From contig NC_079488.1 in the NCBI RefSeq assembly GCF_020520425.1, forward strand, positions 8,099,747 through 8,163,746: 64,000 nt of DNA. Reading direction: 5' to 3'. Numbering within the stretch: position 1 is the first letter of the stretch; each line of letters opens with the position of its first letter. The notes below the pieces were generated by a model. The model saw only the letters and a program-made list of their open reading frames with translations, was not told the DNA's origin and did no database searches. Of this stretch, positions 35,001 to 45,460 are shown piece by piece. Source of the DNA: Spinacia oleracea (Eukaryota > Streptophyta > Magnoliopsida > Caryophyllales > Amaranthaceae). A program made the translations under genes and the position numbers.

Positions 35001-36687
35001 ATGGGGCATATGACCGTCCGGGCCCACGTGCCCTCGTGTTGGGCCGGGTCGGGCCTAAGCCAAATTTTACTAAATTTATCGTGTGTTGTCGTATCGGGTC
35101 GAATCATGTCGTGCATTGTCCTGCTTTTTCCAAGAAAATGTGGCCCAGACCCGACCCACGGCTTCGTGCCCATCTTAGGTTGTGCTTTTTTCGTGTCTAT
35201 GTTGGGTCGGGCATTTGTGTTGGGTTGGGCCTCGGGCGGTCCACAACCATCTATACTCTGATTTGTATGCTAATCATATTGTTGGTGTTCTTGCAGAAAG
35301 TTATTAATCTTGGTGCCATTCGAATTATTGTCCCAGGAAACTTTCCAATCGGTTGTATGACGATTGTTCTTAACATATTTAAAACAAACGACTTGAGCAT
35401 GTATGATGAACTCCAATGCCTAAAACATTTCAATGTTTTTGCGGAATTTCATAACAAAAAAATACAACAAGTAATTGGAGAAGTTCAAGAGGATCACCCG
35501 GATGTAACAATTGTTTACGCAGATTATTACTCAGCCTTGCAAGAAATCCTTCGGAATGCCACTTCCCTCGGTTAGTGTTTCAAATATTTTGCTTATATTA
35601 CCTCCGTTTCAAAATGATATTTATATTTTTCGTTCTATTGCGTTTCATACTGATCTTTTACATTGTGGTTTATAACTTTATACTATTTTTGGACATGTAA
35701 ATTCACTTTCATACCCTGATTACCCCACCATATTTACAACTTTTTACTTGATTTATTTTACTTACTTTATTTATTTATTTTCTTACACCCACACATCTTT
35801 TTATAGCAACTAAGATTTTAAGTTAATTTACTTTCTAGTTAATTTGCAACCTAGTGGCAAGCTAATTTACCAAAATAGCCTGCTAGTTAATGGGTTCAAC
35901 TTTTACATAAATTTTATTTTTATTCTTATTTTAATTATAACTCACCTATCAATTGAACAATTTTTTCCCAAAGATAATTTGCTTGCCAAGCTACACTACA
36001 AGAATTTGTATCTTTAATGACAACCTAATAACGACGGGTCAAAAATTCCGTCGCAAAAGCCTTTTGCGATGGGGATAACAACCAAACAATGACGTGAACA
36101 ACCGTCGCAAATGTCTTTTACGACGGGGTAACGACGGGATTTTCCATTAACGACGGCCCCCTTTTATGACGGGTTCGCGACAGGAAATCCCGTCGTTGGT
36201 CAACGTTGAACGACGGCCCCCTTTTATGGTACAATTTCTTGTAGTGCTAATTCATAAAACTCACTGATCCAACTAGTTTGCCAAAGTTAATTTGTTTGCC
36301 AAAGACTCGTTTAAATTGCAAGCAAATCACTATCTAGAACCGTTGGAGTTGCTCTTACATATTTATCTTATTGTATCCATATTTTATTATATTCACCCAC
36401 CTTTTATTTTATTATGTCTATATGTAGGGTTTGACAAAGATGTTATGAAAATAGCTTGTTGCGATCCTTGCGGAAGTAAAGGAGTTCCTGCATGTAAAAA
36501 TCCTTACAAACGCATAAGTTGGGATGGAGTGCATTTGACGCAACATGCTTATCAAATTATGGCAGAATGGTTGATTAAACATAACCCTAATATTTTTTAT
36601 GACAATATTTCTAGTGTTAAACGTTTGAATTATTCTTTTTCTCTCATTATTTTCATTTCACTAGTTTTATTTATATGTTTAAATTAA
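26854..36687 (+). CDS. GDSL esterase/lipase (At1g28600-like), frameshifted in the catalytic block; probable pseudogene
   Basis: Six exons: 26,854-27,029; 29,664-29,829; 31,399-31,611; 34,593-34,741; 35,297-35,570; 36,428-36,687, all GT-AG. About 412 residues if read through, near the family's usual 370-400. A signal peptide is likely (residues 1-25), so secretion is expected. Family landmarks are GANFAVAGATA (exon 3), GEIGGNDY (block III, exon 4), and SWDGVHLTQHAY with the catalytic Asp and His (exon 6). Block I is damaged: exon 2 reads TTTGGAGTTCG where GGA-GAT-TCG is expected, so one base is missing and the frame shifts at the GDS motif. The next exons keep the original phase. A hydrophobic C-terminal tail is unusual. 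A base-call error is the main alternative. Confidence 0.85.
27438..27667. mobile_element. Tourist-like MITE in GDSL intron 1
   Basis: Inverted ends GGCTTCGTTCTATTGG and its partner ending AATAGAGCC are flanked by TTA on both sides (27,435-27,437; 27,668-27,670), the PIF/Harbinger target. A second family member is at 27,997. Confidence 0.7.
27997..28220. mobile_element. Tourist-like MITE, second copy, in GDSL intron 1
   Basis: Starts GGCTTTGTTCTGTT, ends AATAGAACAGAACT and is flanked by TTA. The interior has AAGTTCAGATAAG repeats like its neighbour at 27,438. Confidence 0.7.
28532..28715. mobile_element. Stowaway-like MITE in GDSL intron 1
   Basis: Ends CTCCCTTTGTCTC and GGGACGGATGGAG form an imperfect inverted pair flanked by TA. 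Confidence 0.55.
29056..29429 (+). mobile_element. Small non-autonomous Helitron in GDSL intron 1
   Basis: The 5' end is TCTAATATATA with AAAGGAGAC downstream. The 3' end has the hairpin CCGTGC-ATC-GCACGG followed by CTAG, inserted between A and T. It includes a 35-bp (TA)n run and an internal ~53-bp direct duplication (29,247-29,362). Confidence 0.75.
29898..31336. mobile_element. GGGT-rich terminal-inverted element in GDSL intron 2
   Basis: Its ends read TAGTGATGGCAA and TTGCCATCTCCA. GTTGTAC flanks both sides (29,890; 31,337), suggesting a 7-8 bp target duplication. The interior is degenerate GGGTTGGGTGGGT. A Stowaway MITE (30,068-30,323) is nested in it. Confidence 0.6.
30068..30323. mobile_element. 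Stowaway-like MITE nested in the GGGT-rich element
   Basis: Inverted ends CTTCCTCCATTTTTT and AAAAATGGAGGAAG, TA on both sides. Confidence 0.75.
31659..32115. mobile_element. Mutator-like MITE in GDSL intron 3
   Basis: Inverted ends GGCAAATTTGCCAAATAC and GTATTTGACAAATTTTCC with a perfect 9-bp duplication CCCATTCTA (31,650-31,658; 32,116-32,124). The matching empty site is in the duplicated intron segment near 32,925. Confidence 0.85.
32181..32443. mobile_element. Stowaway MITE in GDSL intron 3
   Basis: Ends CTCCCTCCGTCCCGG and CCGGGACGGAGGGAG, TA duplicated. Same family as 61,726-61,984. An empty site is present near 32,980. Confidence 0.9.
32458..32821 (-). mobile_element. Small Helitron, minus orientation, in GDSL intron 3
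   Basis: On the minus strand it starts TCAATACCTAG and ends with hairpin CCCGTTCGTTGAACGGG followed by CTAG, between A and T. The duplicated segment at about 32,990 lacks it. Confidence 0.75.
32885..33045. repeat. Second copy of a duplicated intron segment (empty-site copy)
   Basis: From AATAATCCAGTA to GAGTTAGCGGG it repeats the native sequence of 31,615-32,884 but lacks the three transposons inserted there. Confidence 0.8.
33437..33930. repeat. CCCA/GGGT-rich degenerate element in GDSL intron 3
   Basis: Starts with AGAGATGGCGAC, like the end of the element at 29,898, and ends near TTTTTATCACCTC. The last 150 bases resemble the insertion at 46,586-46,744 (both have GTGTTAAA followed by CCC-rich DNA and ATCACCTC). 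Confidence 0.55.
34114..34441. mobile_element. Stowaway MITE in GDSL intron 3
   Basis: Perfect ends CTCCCTCCGTCCCGGAATAC and its complement, TA flanks. Same family as 62,208-62,535 in the opposite orientation. Confidence 0.9.
34787..35251. mobile_element. GGGTC-rich terminal-inverted element in GDSL intron 4
   Basis: Ends AAAGATGGTTGTGGG and CCACAACCATC; TATACTC flanks both sides. The interior shares long stretches with the inverted copy at 45,045-45,460. Confidence 0.6.
35995..36246. mobile_element. CACTA-type MITE in GDSL intron 5
   Basis: Ends CACTACAAGAA and TTTCTTGTAGTG with a 3-bp duplication CTA. The interior repeats ACGACGGG and GTCGTT blocks. Confidence 0.88.
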
Positions 36688-37080
36688 GATAGATCAGAGT
36701 TAATTATACAACAAGGTATTTTATTATAGAATAATTGATTCTAATAATTCAATTTTTGAACATTTCTCTTTTATTAATCTCACATATGAATAATTTTTTT
36801 TAATAATACAACCTTTTGGATCCATTCTCTTTTTCGAAAAATATTATCGAGGTGCCAATTAAAAAGCACGAGTCTCATATTATTTGATGATATGTTTATA
36901 GTACAAGAATTCTAACACCACTGCCAATGCTAATATAACTACAATTTTATGTCAAAAACATAAAATATAACTACAATTAGGAAGCTAGGAATAAGAATAT
37001 ATCCTAAATTCCAATGCTAATAAATTAAATAGGACTTTCCTAATTGCTATTAACTTCCGTAACACCCTTCAAGTTGGAGC
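36688..37080. other. AT-rich intergenic DNA after the GDSL gene
   Basis: The probable 3' UTR runs on from the stop. Nothing else is recognised. Confidence 0.4.
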
Positions 37081-37082
37081 AC

Positions 37083-37745
37083 TGTATGGGTAAAAATGCT
37101 CAAGATAATTAAACTGACTTTTACCAAGCGCCTTAGTGAATATATCTGTTAGTTGTGATGTAGCCAGATGAAGGCGCAATAATGCCTTCTGTGATTGCAT
37201 CACATACAAAATGACAGTCAATTTCAATATGTTTTGTGCGTTTATGAAACCAGACTTTTAATTTGGCAATGTGCAAAACAAACTGACATCACAAGTAGAG
37301 GAATAGCCCTTAGGATGATGTATTCCAAGACTCATTAACAACCCTTTCAACCATTTTAATTCACACGTTATTGATGTCATGGAGTGATATTGGACCTCGA
37401 CGTGGAAGAACGATAAATTGTATGTTGCTTCTTTGTTTCCCATGAAATAGGTGATTGGCCCAAAAAATACAAGTCAATATGTCAGCGACCGACGAGTAAT
37501 AGGGAAAGCAGCTCAGTCCGAGTCACATCATGCATCCTTGGAGAGTCAATTCACTATCTGAACGTAACAAAATCCCTTGGCATGGAGTGCCTTTGAGATA
37601 TCGAACAACAAGTAAAGCAACTTCAATTGAGATAAGACATGCACCGAATAGGCAAGATCCAGTCGTGTCACGGCCAAATAATTAAATGAGTCGACCAACA
37701 AGTCGGGGATCGATAGGCTTCGGGATCCACAAGTGACATAGTTGA
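37083..37745 (-). pseudogene. Ty1/copia pol relic (reverse transcriptase end and RNase H)
   Basis: On the minus strand, shifted frames read parts of the copia RT-RNase H region: VRYLKGTPCQGIL, TCELKWLKGLLMSLGIHHP, FHKRTKHIEIDCHFVCDAI. Several stops and shifts show long decay. No LTR was identified beside it. Confidence 0.8.
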
Positions 37746-37852
37746 GGATTATTGTGAAATGTGGGAGATCAATAGCTCTTTCATTTGATTGATTTGGAGA
37801 AGGAATCTCTTCACAATTCCCTAAACGGATTTTCTTTATGCAGCTTCCATCA

Positions 37853-39021
37853 TTTCCCCAAAGTTATATGAGAATTAAGCTTAACAGGAACAACTTGAAT
37901 GATTCTTCCTTCAAGCTTAATATCTTTCACTTTAGATGTATTTCTCACATTAGATGTAACCTTTTCAACAGAGGAGGAAGATTCACCAGCCATGTAATGA
38001 TGCCAAGGAAATCCATGCGTTGATGAATTTTCATTTTCCGTAACATCATTCTTATAAGCACATTCCTGTGGGAACCATAAATGATTAAATGTCACGTGTC
38101 ACCCTATCTTTCATTTATAAATATATACGAAGCATATTTTTTTTTTCCAATTTTTCCTTTTGTTGTTTGTTATATGAATTATTTTACAGCTTCAACACCT
38201 CTTCGATCTAGTATATCTTCCTCATTCAACATCAAATTACCATTTAATTCATACACTCATTCAACCCCTTCCACTCATCTCCCTCTCTAACACTCAATAT
38301 TAGTTATCATCTAATTTACATATTTTTTCTACTTTCGGGTATAACTATTGTATACCACATTAAAACATAATGTTCACAAGAATTCAAAATGGACACAAGC
38401 CACTTATTCCATTGAAAATAATGTTTTAAAACCAAGAAATTAATTAAATAAATACGTAAGTAAATAACTACACCCTCCCCTCCTAAATTACATAACAATG
38501 TATAATTATGTGCAATGAAAATAATAGTAAACATAGGCTATTATATAATTTTTTTAATCCATCCGTTTTTTATATGGTTACACTCACAGAAAACATTCAG
38601 AATAGATCAGATCAGACCATACAAAAAACTAGAAAAATCAGACTAAATCAAATGAAGAGAACAAGGCTTTAACGATATTTTCAAGTTGTACGTGACGTTA
38701 TCAATGTTTTTCTCACTCAATTTTATACTAATAATCATATTATTTTTGTCAAGAACAAGACATCAACAAAGTTTATAAATTAACAAGAACCGGAAAAAAA
38801 AATCATAAAAAGAGAAGAAGGGTAAATTATACATACCCAACAAATGAAAGAGGCAAAGGTAATTTAATTATCCCCACATTCAAATAATCAGGTAATTTAC
38901 TGACTTGATTGAGTATATGTGCATGCTTCAAAATGTAAGCATCACTAGTTTGTAAACTCCTCTTCCTCTTTCTTTTCTTCATGACCGATGCCTTCAAAAA
39001 TTGTGTTTTAAAATTTACCAA
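37853..39021 (-). CDS. Possible two-exon gene of unknown function
   Basis: On the minus strand, a first piece (start ATG at 38,982 or 39,021, to about 38,842) encodes a basic start MKKRKRKRSLQTSDAY and ends at a GTATGT donor. A second piece (about 38,065 to 37,853) follows a CCCACAG acceptor and reads ECAYKNDVTENENSS through to ITLGK and a stop. Both look protein-like, but their phases do not join directly, so an exon may be missing or the gene may be broken. No family is recognised. Confidence 0.3.
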
Positions 39022-39179
39022 AATAACAAATGTGTTTTAAAATACTCTATAATCTTTAGTGGTTTTTGTCTTCCAAGTTTGTGAATGAAACACTCAATTT
39101 ATAAGAATCCATTTCCAATGGCTTTAATTATTTTATTAAGTTTTATTATCTCCTCAATTTTTTGTTGCCATATTTTAAA

Positions 39180-39510
39180 ATCTTCATGATTTATTTCCTT
39201 TTCAAGATTAACTATTCATATTCTTGCCATATTTGTAAAAATCCACATGATTTGTTTCTTTTGTAAGATCAATTATTCATATTTTTGCCATATTTGTAAA
39301 AAAATCCCCATGATTTGTTTCTCTTGTAAGATCAATTATTCATATTTTTGCCATATTTGTAAAAATCTCCATGATTTGTTTCTCTTGAAAGATAAATTAT
39401 TCATACTTTTTTCATGTTTGAAAATATCCATGATTTGTTTCTTTTGAAAGAAAAATTATTCATATTCTTGTCATATTTGAAAATCTCTGGGATTTATTTC
39501 TTTTGAAAGA
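39180..39510. repeat. ~60-bp minisatellite, about five to six units
   Basis: Units read CATGATTTGTTTCTCTTG, AAGATCAATTATTCATA and GCCATATTTGTAAAAATC in tandem. More units follow at about 39,860-39,970 beyond an inserted MITE. Confidence 0.85.
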
Positions 39511-39514
39511 TGTA

Positions 39515-39832
39515 CTACCTCCGTTCCTATATATTCTTTACGGTTACTGTTTTCATGTGAATTAAGGTAAATGTCAGGGTGAGCAAGTGGGTTAGTTATT
39601 TGCAAGTGGGTGAAAGTGACTTCTTGTTTAAGGGTGAAAGTAAATGAATAAAAAAATCAGAATAGAGGATGTAATTATGCAGGTGGGCCAAAAAATGTTG
39701 TAAGTGGATGAATAAGAATGGAGGGTATAATTGTAAACATTATATTCTAAAAGTAGAATAAAGCATAAGTATAAATAATTTTTAGGGAACGGACTTAAAC
39801 GAAAAGCGTAAATAACTTTCAAGAATGGAGTT
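39515..39832. mobile_element. Stowaway-like MITE splitting the minisatellite
   Basis: Starts CTACCTCCGTTCCTATATATTC; the right end (CTTTCAAGAATGGAGTTAC) is a diverged inverse. Flanked by TA. Confidence 0.55.
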
Positions 39833-40102
39833 ACTTAGTATTATTTATACTCCTTTTATATTTGAAATACTCATGTTTTTTTCTTCTTGAAAATCAATTA
39901 TTCATACTCTTGCCATACTCAAAAATATTCGGGATTAATTCTTTTGAAAGATTCATTAATTATTCATACACCCTCTATACAAATGCAATCTACTACTTTA
40001 GTGATACTTAATTATATATGAAAAAACATATTATTGTGGAATTTTATTAGATTCGAAAAATCATAATCTTGTGAAATTTGGTTAGATTCGTCTTAATTTA
40101 TA

Positions 40103-40357
40103 CTACCTCCGTTTCAAAAAATTCTTTACGTTTTGGAAAATGTGTACAAAGTATAAAAACTTTGACCGTAAATTCTCACCATTATATACATCAAAACGTT
40201 ACATGTAAGATCTTGTTAGATTGGTCTCGGGACGTATTTTTAGAATATCAAATTTTTATGATTTTTTCACTTACGAAATTGGATATATTAGTAGTTAAAT
40301 ATTTCATTGGAGTCCGTGCAAATAGTAACTGTAAAGATCTTTTTGAAACGGAGGTAG
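40103..40357. mobile_element. Stowaway-like MITE
   Basis: Ends CTACCTCCGTTTCAAAAA and TTTTGAAACGGAGGTAG, TA on both sides. Related to 43,241-43,500. Confidence 0.85.
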
Positions 40358-40499
40358 TAGTACTTAAATATTAAATTTGTATTTTTTTGGTTAATGAAAG
40401 CGGGGTACTATTTTTTAGAAGACAAATTATATATTCATACTGTTATTACGAACTTCTATATTTATTTCCCACTTACTTAGTAAGACAAACATAGTACTC

Positions 40500-41075
40500 C
40501 CTCTGTTTCGAATAAATACAAGACTTGTCTTAAATGGTCGTATTTGAAGAGGTGCAACACTTCTAGTTTTGGAAACTGAATGAATTGATCTCTTTGCTCT
40601 AAATACGCATTTAATGTATTTATAAAATGTCTAATAAATACAAGTGAGATCACATTTATTAACAATTAATTATTCAGTGAGATCAAATGATCGAAATATG
40701 TAACAGGGAGCCGCTTTTTATCAGTGGATCTGTGAAATTACTGAGAGGAAGAAGGGAGTCTTCAATCTCCATAAATGAATGACAAACTTACACGTTGCTC
40801 AATTAATTGGACTGTTTAGTGGATCAGATTAATGTAGATCTGCTACACCAAAATCCTTATGAAAAATGGATGATTAACCTAAAAGTTAATATAGAGAAAG
40901 CCAAGTGAATAAAATTAAACAAAAGGTGACACAAAATTTGCAATTATTAAACCATGTTAGAGACTTGGGGAACAATGGAGTTCATACAAAGGCGATAATT
41001 TCTCATTGATTTTGCAAAATGTCTTTGAGTTATTATTCCATTTCTGCTTGTTTCTTTGCAATTATTTGCAGTGTA
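40500..41075. other. Intergenic DNA with a single MITE-like end
   Basis: CTCCCTCTGTTTCGAATAAATAC at 40,497 looks like a Stowaway left end without a clear right end. Nothing else is recognised. Confidence 0.35.
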
Positions 41076-41077
41076 GA

Positions 41078-41758
41078 TCAAAGGAGATTAATTGGGAATG
41101 TAGCTACTTGGACTTTGTGCATAAATCATATGCACATGCATAGGTGATAGGGGTGTGAATTCGGACAAACAGATTGGGTTTGGGTCAGGTTCATCTATTC
41201 ATGTTTACACAAGTTGATCATTTGGCTAACGGGTCGGATCTGGTTGGGTTCGAAAATTAGCAGGTCAGGTTGATTAACCACAGTTTCATATCGAATCGGG
41301 TTCATATCGGATCGGATTATAATCGAGTCGGTTCATATCAGATCGAATTATAATCGAGTCGGGTTGGAACGCATTGGGTTGTAAACAGGTTTAACCTGAT
41401 TGTAGCAACTTCAATTCATATCATATCAGGTGAGGCTCATACCGGGTTGGGCTCATCAGATAGAGGTCTGAAACGGGTTGGGTTGAACAAGTGTAGTCAT
41501 GTTACATCGGGTTCAGGTTCTTATCAGTTCAGGTTCTTATCATTTCAATTCTTATCGCTTTGGGTTCATACAATGTGGATACATTAGTAGCGGGACGTAC
41601 AAAATCATTAGCGGGCATATACTTCGGATCAGGTCAATTCGATTCCAAATTATAAAAACACAATATCGGGTTATTACTAAAATAAAAGGAGATGTATTAT
41701 TGAGAATGTTGCTAATTGGACTTTGTGCACAAATCATATACACATGCATATGGATATG
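41078..41758. repeat. GGGTT-rich element flanked by long direct repeats
   Basis: 41,151-41,680 is degenerate CGGGTTGGGTTCATATC DNA. It is flanked by about 70-bp direct repeats (41,078-41,150 and 41,680-41,758) sharing TTGGACTTTGTGCA and AATCATAT. No gene. Confidence 0.6.
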
Positions 41759-42387
41759 TAACTACGTCAATCGATCAATTGCATTGTGATCCACAAGACC
41801 ACAACAAATTAACCCTACTTTTTTTTCTTAACAAATCCAATTGCAATCAAATCAAATCCATTGCACAAATCCAATTGCATATGTCCATAACATTCTGTGC
41901 ACAACTTGGAGTTTGCTTTTGCCTTTACCTACCTCGCCTTTTTTTGGTGTTCAATGTTTCTATACACTAGAAGTTCGTCTTATATATTTCGGGGGATTGT
42001 ACATTTGTACTAGTTAATTGCAATATCTTGCTTTAAAATATTTATTAAACCGAATATATGTATATAAGATAATATAAAATGTAGGAAAATCGATATTAGC
42101 AGTCCTAACGATGGATAATACGTTTTGAAAGGACTTAACTTTTTATTAAATTAGGGTGTACCTAACTTTTAAGGATATCATCTCAAAAGGATCTTCATGC
42201 AGTATTAACCTGCTCAACCAGTTAATATAGCCTCAAAATCTGGTGTTGTCTCCGCTATTTCTTCTTTCACTCAACCACGTGCTAACGTGCTTGCATTCAC
42301 AATCCAAAAGTTGGGATCATACGGAGTTAATAAAAAAGTTTGGACTTTATAAAACAGACTATTTATAATTAAGACTGTTAATGTCAA

Positions 42388-42478
42388 TTTTTCCTTAAAG
42401 ATGGTAAATTACTTTTAACTGCATGAAGATGTTGGAAATTTGGAATGACCAGAGCAATTTACCATCTTTAAGGGAAAA
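42388..42478. repeat. Foldback (inverted repeat)
   Basis: TTTTCCTTAAAGATGGTAAATT and the inverse AATTTACCATCTTTAAGGGAAAA are separated by about 45 bases. Confidence 0.7.
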
Positions 42479-43240
42479 TGGAATTCATCCCATTGTTTTG
42501 TCCTTTACAAATAGCTAATAAAAAATCTGGTACAGATTATAGATAATGCATATGGAGTATACATACAAGTAATAGTAGATTTTTACGTTGGAAAAACTAT
42601 TAAATTAGTAAAAGATATACGAAGTATAAATATTTTCATATCTTAGTCATAAAAGCTACGGAGTAAAATATATAGACGCAATGTAATCACATATCTTGAG
42701 TACTACCCAGGATTTAAAACACGTATTCCATATTTTCATACCTTCGTTCCTTAAATATTGCACCATATTGATTCAAAAGGTCTTGTATATACAAGGTGTA
42801 TAATAAGTTTATTGTACACCAACATAACTTTTACCAGTTTTCTCTAATTTTTATGTAATTAAAAAAAATGATAGATAAACATCTTAAAAGATTAAATGAT
42901 TAATTTTATACATTATTAGTGATTTCCAATGATTTTTTTATTAAAATGAACAAATTTATTACTAAAAAATAGATAACTTTTACCTATATAAGGGTAAATT
43001 TTAAGCATTTTACGTTAACTTTAACTTCGGTGTACAATATTTATCGTACACACCATATAAATAAGAATTTGTGATGTCGATTTTACACTCACCAACAAGT
43101 GACTTTGACCTCTTAATATCTCAAACTATACATAAGTAAAAGTAAAATAAAAAATTTGATATTTAGAAAGTATATATCGATACATATCTAATAAGTTCCT
43201 AAATATATGATTACATATATATTTTCTTACGTATATATTA
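42479..43240. other. AT-rich intergenic DNA
   Basis: Contains TTCGTTCCTTAAATATTGCACC at 42,745, a possible diverged MITE end. No gene or clear repeat seen. Confidence 0.35.
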
Positions 43241-43500
43241 CTACCTCCGTTTTAAAAAGATCTTTATACACTTGCTATTTGCACGGACTCCGGTGTAATG
43301 TTTGACCGTTAATATATCCCATTATGTGTTGCAAAAAATTATAAAAAGTTGATATTTATAAAAAATACATTTCGAGACAAATCTAAGAAGATATCTTATA
43401 ATAATTTTTGATAGATATAATAGTGAGAATTTATGGTCAAATTTTTGATTTTTGGACACATTTTTCAAAGTGTAAAAGAATTTAATGCAACGGATGTAGT
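43241..43500. mobile_element. Stowaway-like MITE upstream of the SGR9-like gene
   Basis: Ends CTACCTCCGTTTTAAAAAG and TGCAACGGATGTAG, TA flanks. Confidence 0.75.
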
Positions 43501-43781
43501 ACAAAAGATAGTCAAAGACACAACGTAACTAGTGTAAAGTCAAAATGATGCGATATTTGTGGGACGGGAGAAGTATAATAGGATGACAATACACTCCGTA
43601 ACCGGATTAGTGATATAAACACTAGATTAGCCTTTTGCTTTTCGGATTTTACCTTTAACTTTAGGGAGAATAATCACTTCTAGTCTTCTATATTAAGGCC
43701 TTCGACGTGGTCGGACTATGAAATTATGCAAAATAGTCAAAGTGAGAAATTCTTGTGGCCCAAACAAGCCACAAAAATGGC

Positions 43782-43789
43782 TATATAAA
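43782..43789 (+). promoter_or_regulatory. TATA box of the SGR9-like gene
   Basis: TATATAAA lies 123 bases before the start codon, leaving room for a leader of about 90 bases. Confidence 0.65.
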
Positions 43790-43867
43790 CTAAATGTCCC
43801 ACACATCAATTCCTTCATTTACAGGACTTCTCTTCCCCACTAACACAAAAAAAGTTAGATGATCATA

Positions 43868-43914
43868 CAAAGAATCCTATAATCTATAATCAAAGAATCC
43901 TATAATCTATAATG
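43868..43914 (+). repeat. 23-bp tandem duplication ending at the start codon
   Basis: CAAAGAATCCTATAATCTATAAT occurs twice in tandem (43,868-43,890; 43,891-43,913). The second copy runs into the ATG at 43,912. Confidence 0.9.
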
Positions 43915-44766
43915 GCAGACCAATCTACAACAACAACAACAGAATCAATGATCATGGCTGCCCTCTCTACACTCACCTCTTCTCAACTAACCTCACTCTC
44001 CGCCTCCCTCTCGGCCGCCTTCCGCCGCCACAACCACCACCTCGCATCGCTCCTCACTTCCCCCACCCTCTTTGCTCACACCCTCAACCACCTCTACTCC
44101 CTTTCACTCTCTGAAAAATCCCTCCTCATCGCTCGCCACCTCCTCTCCTTCCTCCACCTCCTTACACCCTTCTTATTCCCTCTGTCGTCGTCATCACCTG
44201 TGTATATACCCTCCTCCAACAGGGTTCGACTTCGTGATCTCGATTCCGTCTTGTTACTCTTATTCTTCTGTGAAGTTCGTCAGCACCAGCCGACAATTCT
44301 GGAGAACGTATCCCCTGCACGCTGGCAGGGGATACTGAAAACGTATGGCTCTGATACCATATTAGGTAACCTATACACAGGGTTCGCATTATCCCTATCT
44401 CCCTACCAAGTGTTGGGGGCTCTAGTAGACCTGGTAGTAAAGTGCAGGAGGTTTGTCGGTTCGAAAGGGTGTGATGGCGTTGAGGCGGGGAAGGAGGTAG
44501 CGGCATCCGTGGACGCGGTGGTGGCGTTGCCGTCAGTCGAGAGTGGTGGTGGGGTAGAGTGTGTGATATGCAAAGAGGAGATGAGTCAAGGGAGGGATGT
44601 GTGTGAACTTCCATGTCAACACAAATTCCATTGGAAGTGTGTGTTGCCTTGGCTTAGCAAAAGAAACACATGTCCTTGTTGTAGGTTCCTGCTGCCGACG
44701 GATGACGTCTACGGCGAGATCCAACGGTTGTGGGATGCCATTGTTAAACTTGGTCTGCAGATATAA
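43912..44766 (+). CDS. SGR9: RING-H2 E3 ubiquitin ligase, SGR9-like (amyloplastic)
   Basis: A single-exon protein of 284 residues, the length of Arabidopsis SHOOT GRAVITROPISM 9. The N-terminal half is Ser/Leu/His-rich and helical, with LRDLDSVLLLLFFCE near 107-121 and SPYQVLGALVDLVVKCRRF at 163-181. The C-terminal RING-H2 has all eight ligands: C217, C220, C235, H237, H240, C243, C254, C257. In Arabidopsis SGR9 acts at amyloplasts in gravity-sensing cells and modulates their link to actin; here the same role is inferred from the layout. The ATG follows a 23-bp duplication and a TATA box lies at 43,782. Another small RING-H2 protein is possible but less likely given the N-terminal match. Confidence 0.88.
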   Translation: MADQSTTTTTESMIMAALSTLTSSQLTSLSASLSAAFRRHNHHLASLLTSPTLFAHTLNHLYSLSLSEKSLLIARHLLSFLHLLTPFLFPLSSSSPVYIPSSNRVRLRDLDSVLLLLFFCEVRQHQPTILENVSPARWQGILKTYGSDTILGNLYTGFALSLSPYQVLGALVDLVVKCRRFVGSKGCDGVEAGKEVAASVDAVVALPSVESGGGVECVICKEEMSQGRDVCELPCQHKFHWKCVLPWLSKRNTCPCCRFLLPTDDVYGEIQRLWDAIVKLGLQI

Positions 44767-45044
44767 ATTTGGAGCTAGTTGGCTAGTTGCTAGAATGATA
44801 GATTATCTAATTAATCTTGTGCTCCATATATAATTTCGTGGATACAATTATTATTGTTATCGTAATTTAGGAATCAATTACAAAACTCTTATTATTAGGA
44901 ATATGCAAGTCCAATGTACAGGTTGTTCTCCTGTCATATACAACTACAACTAGGTGTAGTTTTTTGTCACTTTTGGTTTGAGGTGGGGCTTAGGATAGAC
45001 TTTCGGTGGACAAAAATTGATAAATACGAAATACATACTAGTGA

Positions 45045-45460
45045 GTAAAGATGGTTGTAGACCATGATGGACACGAAAAAAATACGGCCTGGCACGAGCA
45101 AGATGTATTGTGTCGGGACTAGGGCGATGGTTGTAGGCCGGGCCGCCGGGACGACCGGCACGGGCACGAAAAAACATGGCCCGACACGTGTAAGACGATT
45201 GCCTCATGACTAGGCCGCGATTTTTTTTTGGAAAAAACACGATACGATTCTACCCAGCATGACAAAGCACGCTACATTTAGTAAAATTAAGCTTATACAC
45301 GACGGTCCGACTCGGCTTAGCACAAGGGCCTCAGGCCCCGAGCCCATTTTGATAATTTGGTCTGGTACGATGCAGATTGGGCTTGACATGGGTCGGACTC
45401 GTTCAGATTCATATATAGTTCGTGGGCTCAACCCGACCCGACCCACATCCATCTTTACTA
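45045..45460. mobile_element. GGGTC-rich terminal-inverted element, inverse copy of 34,787-35,251
   Basis: Ends GTAAAGATGGTTGTAG and CATCCATCTTTAC. The reverse complement of the interior matches the intron-4 element of the GDSL gene (AAATTTTACTAAAT, CTTTTTCCAA and CGTGCCC blocks in the same order). Confidence 0.65.

Noticed and set aside
34938-35261. 107-codon frame in the GGGTC-rich element
   Set aside because: Lies in a repetitive intronic element with frames open on both strands; no conserved content.
44162-44614. 150-codon minus-strand frame opposite the RING gene
   Set aside because: Antisense shadow of the SGR9-like coding region.
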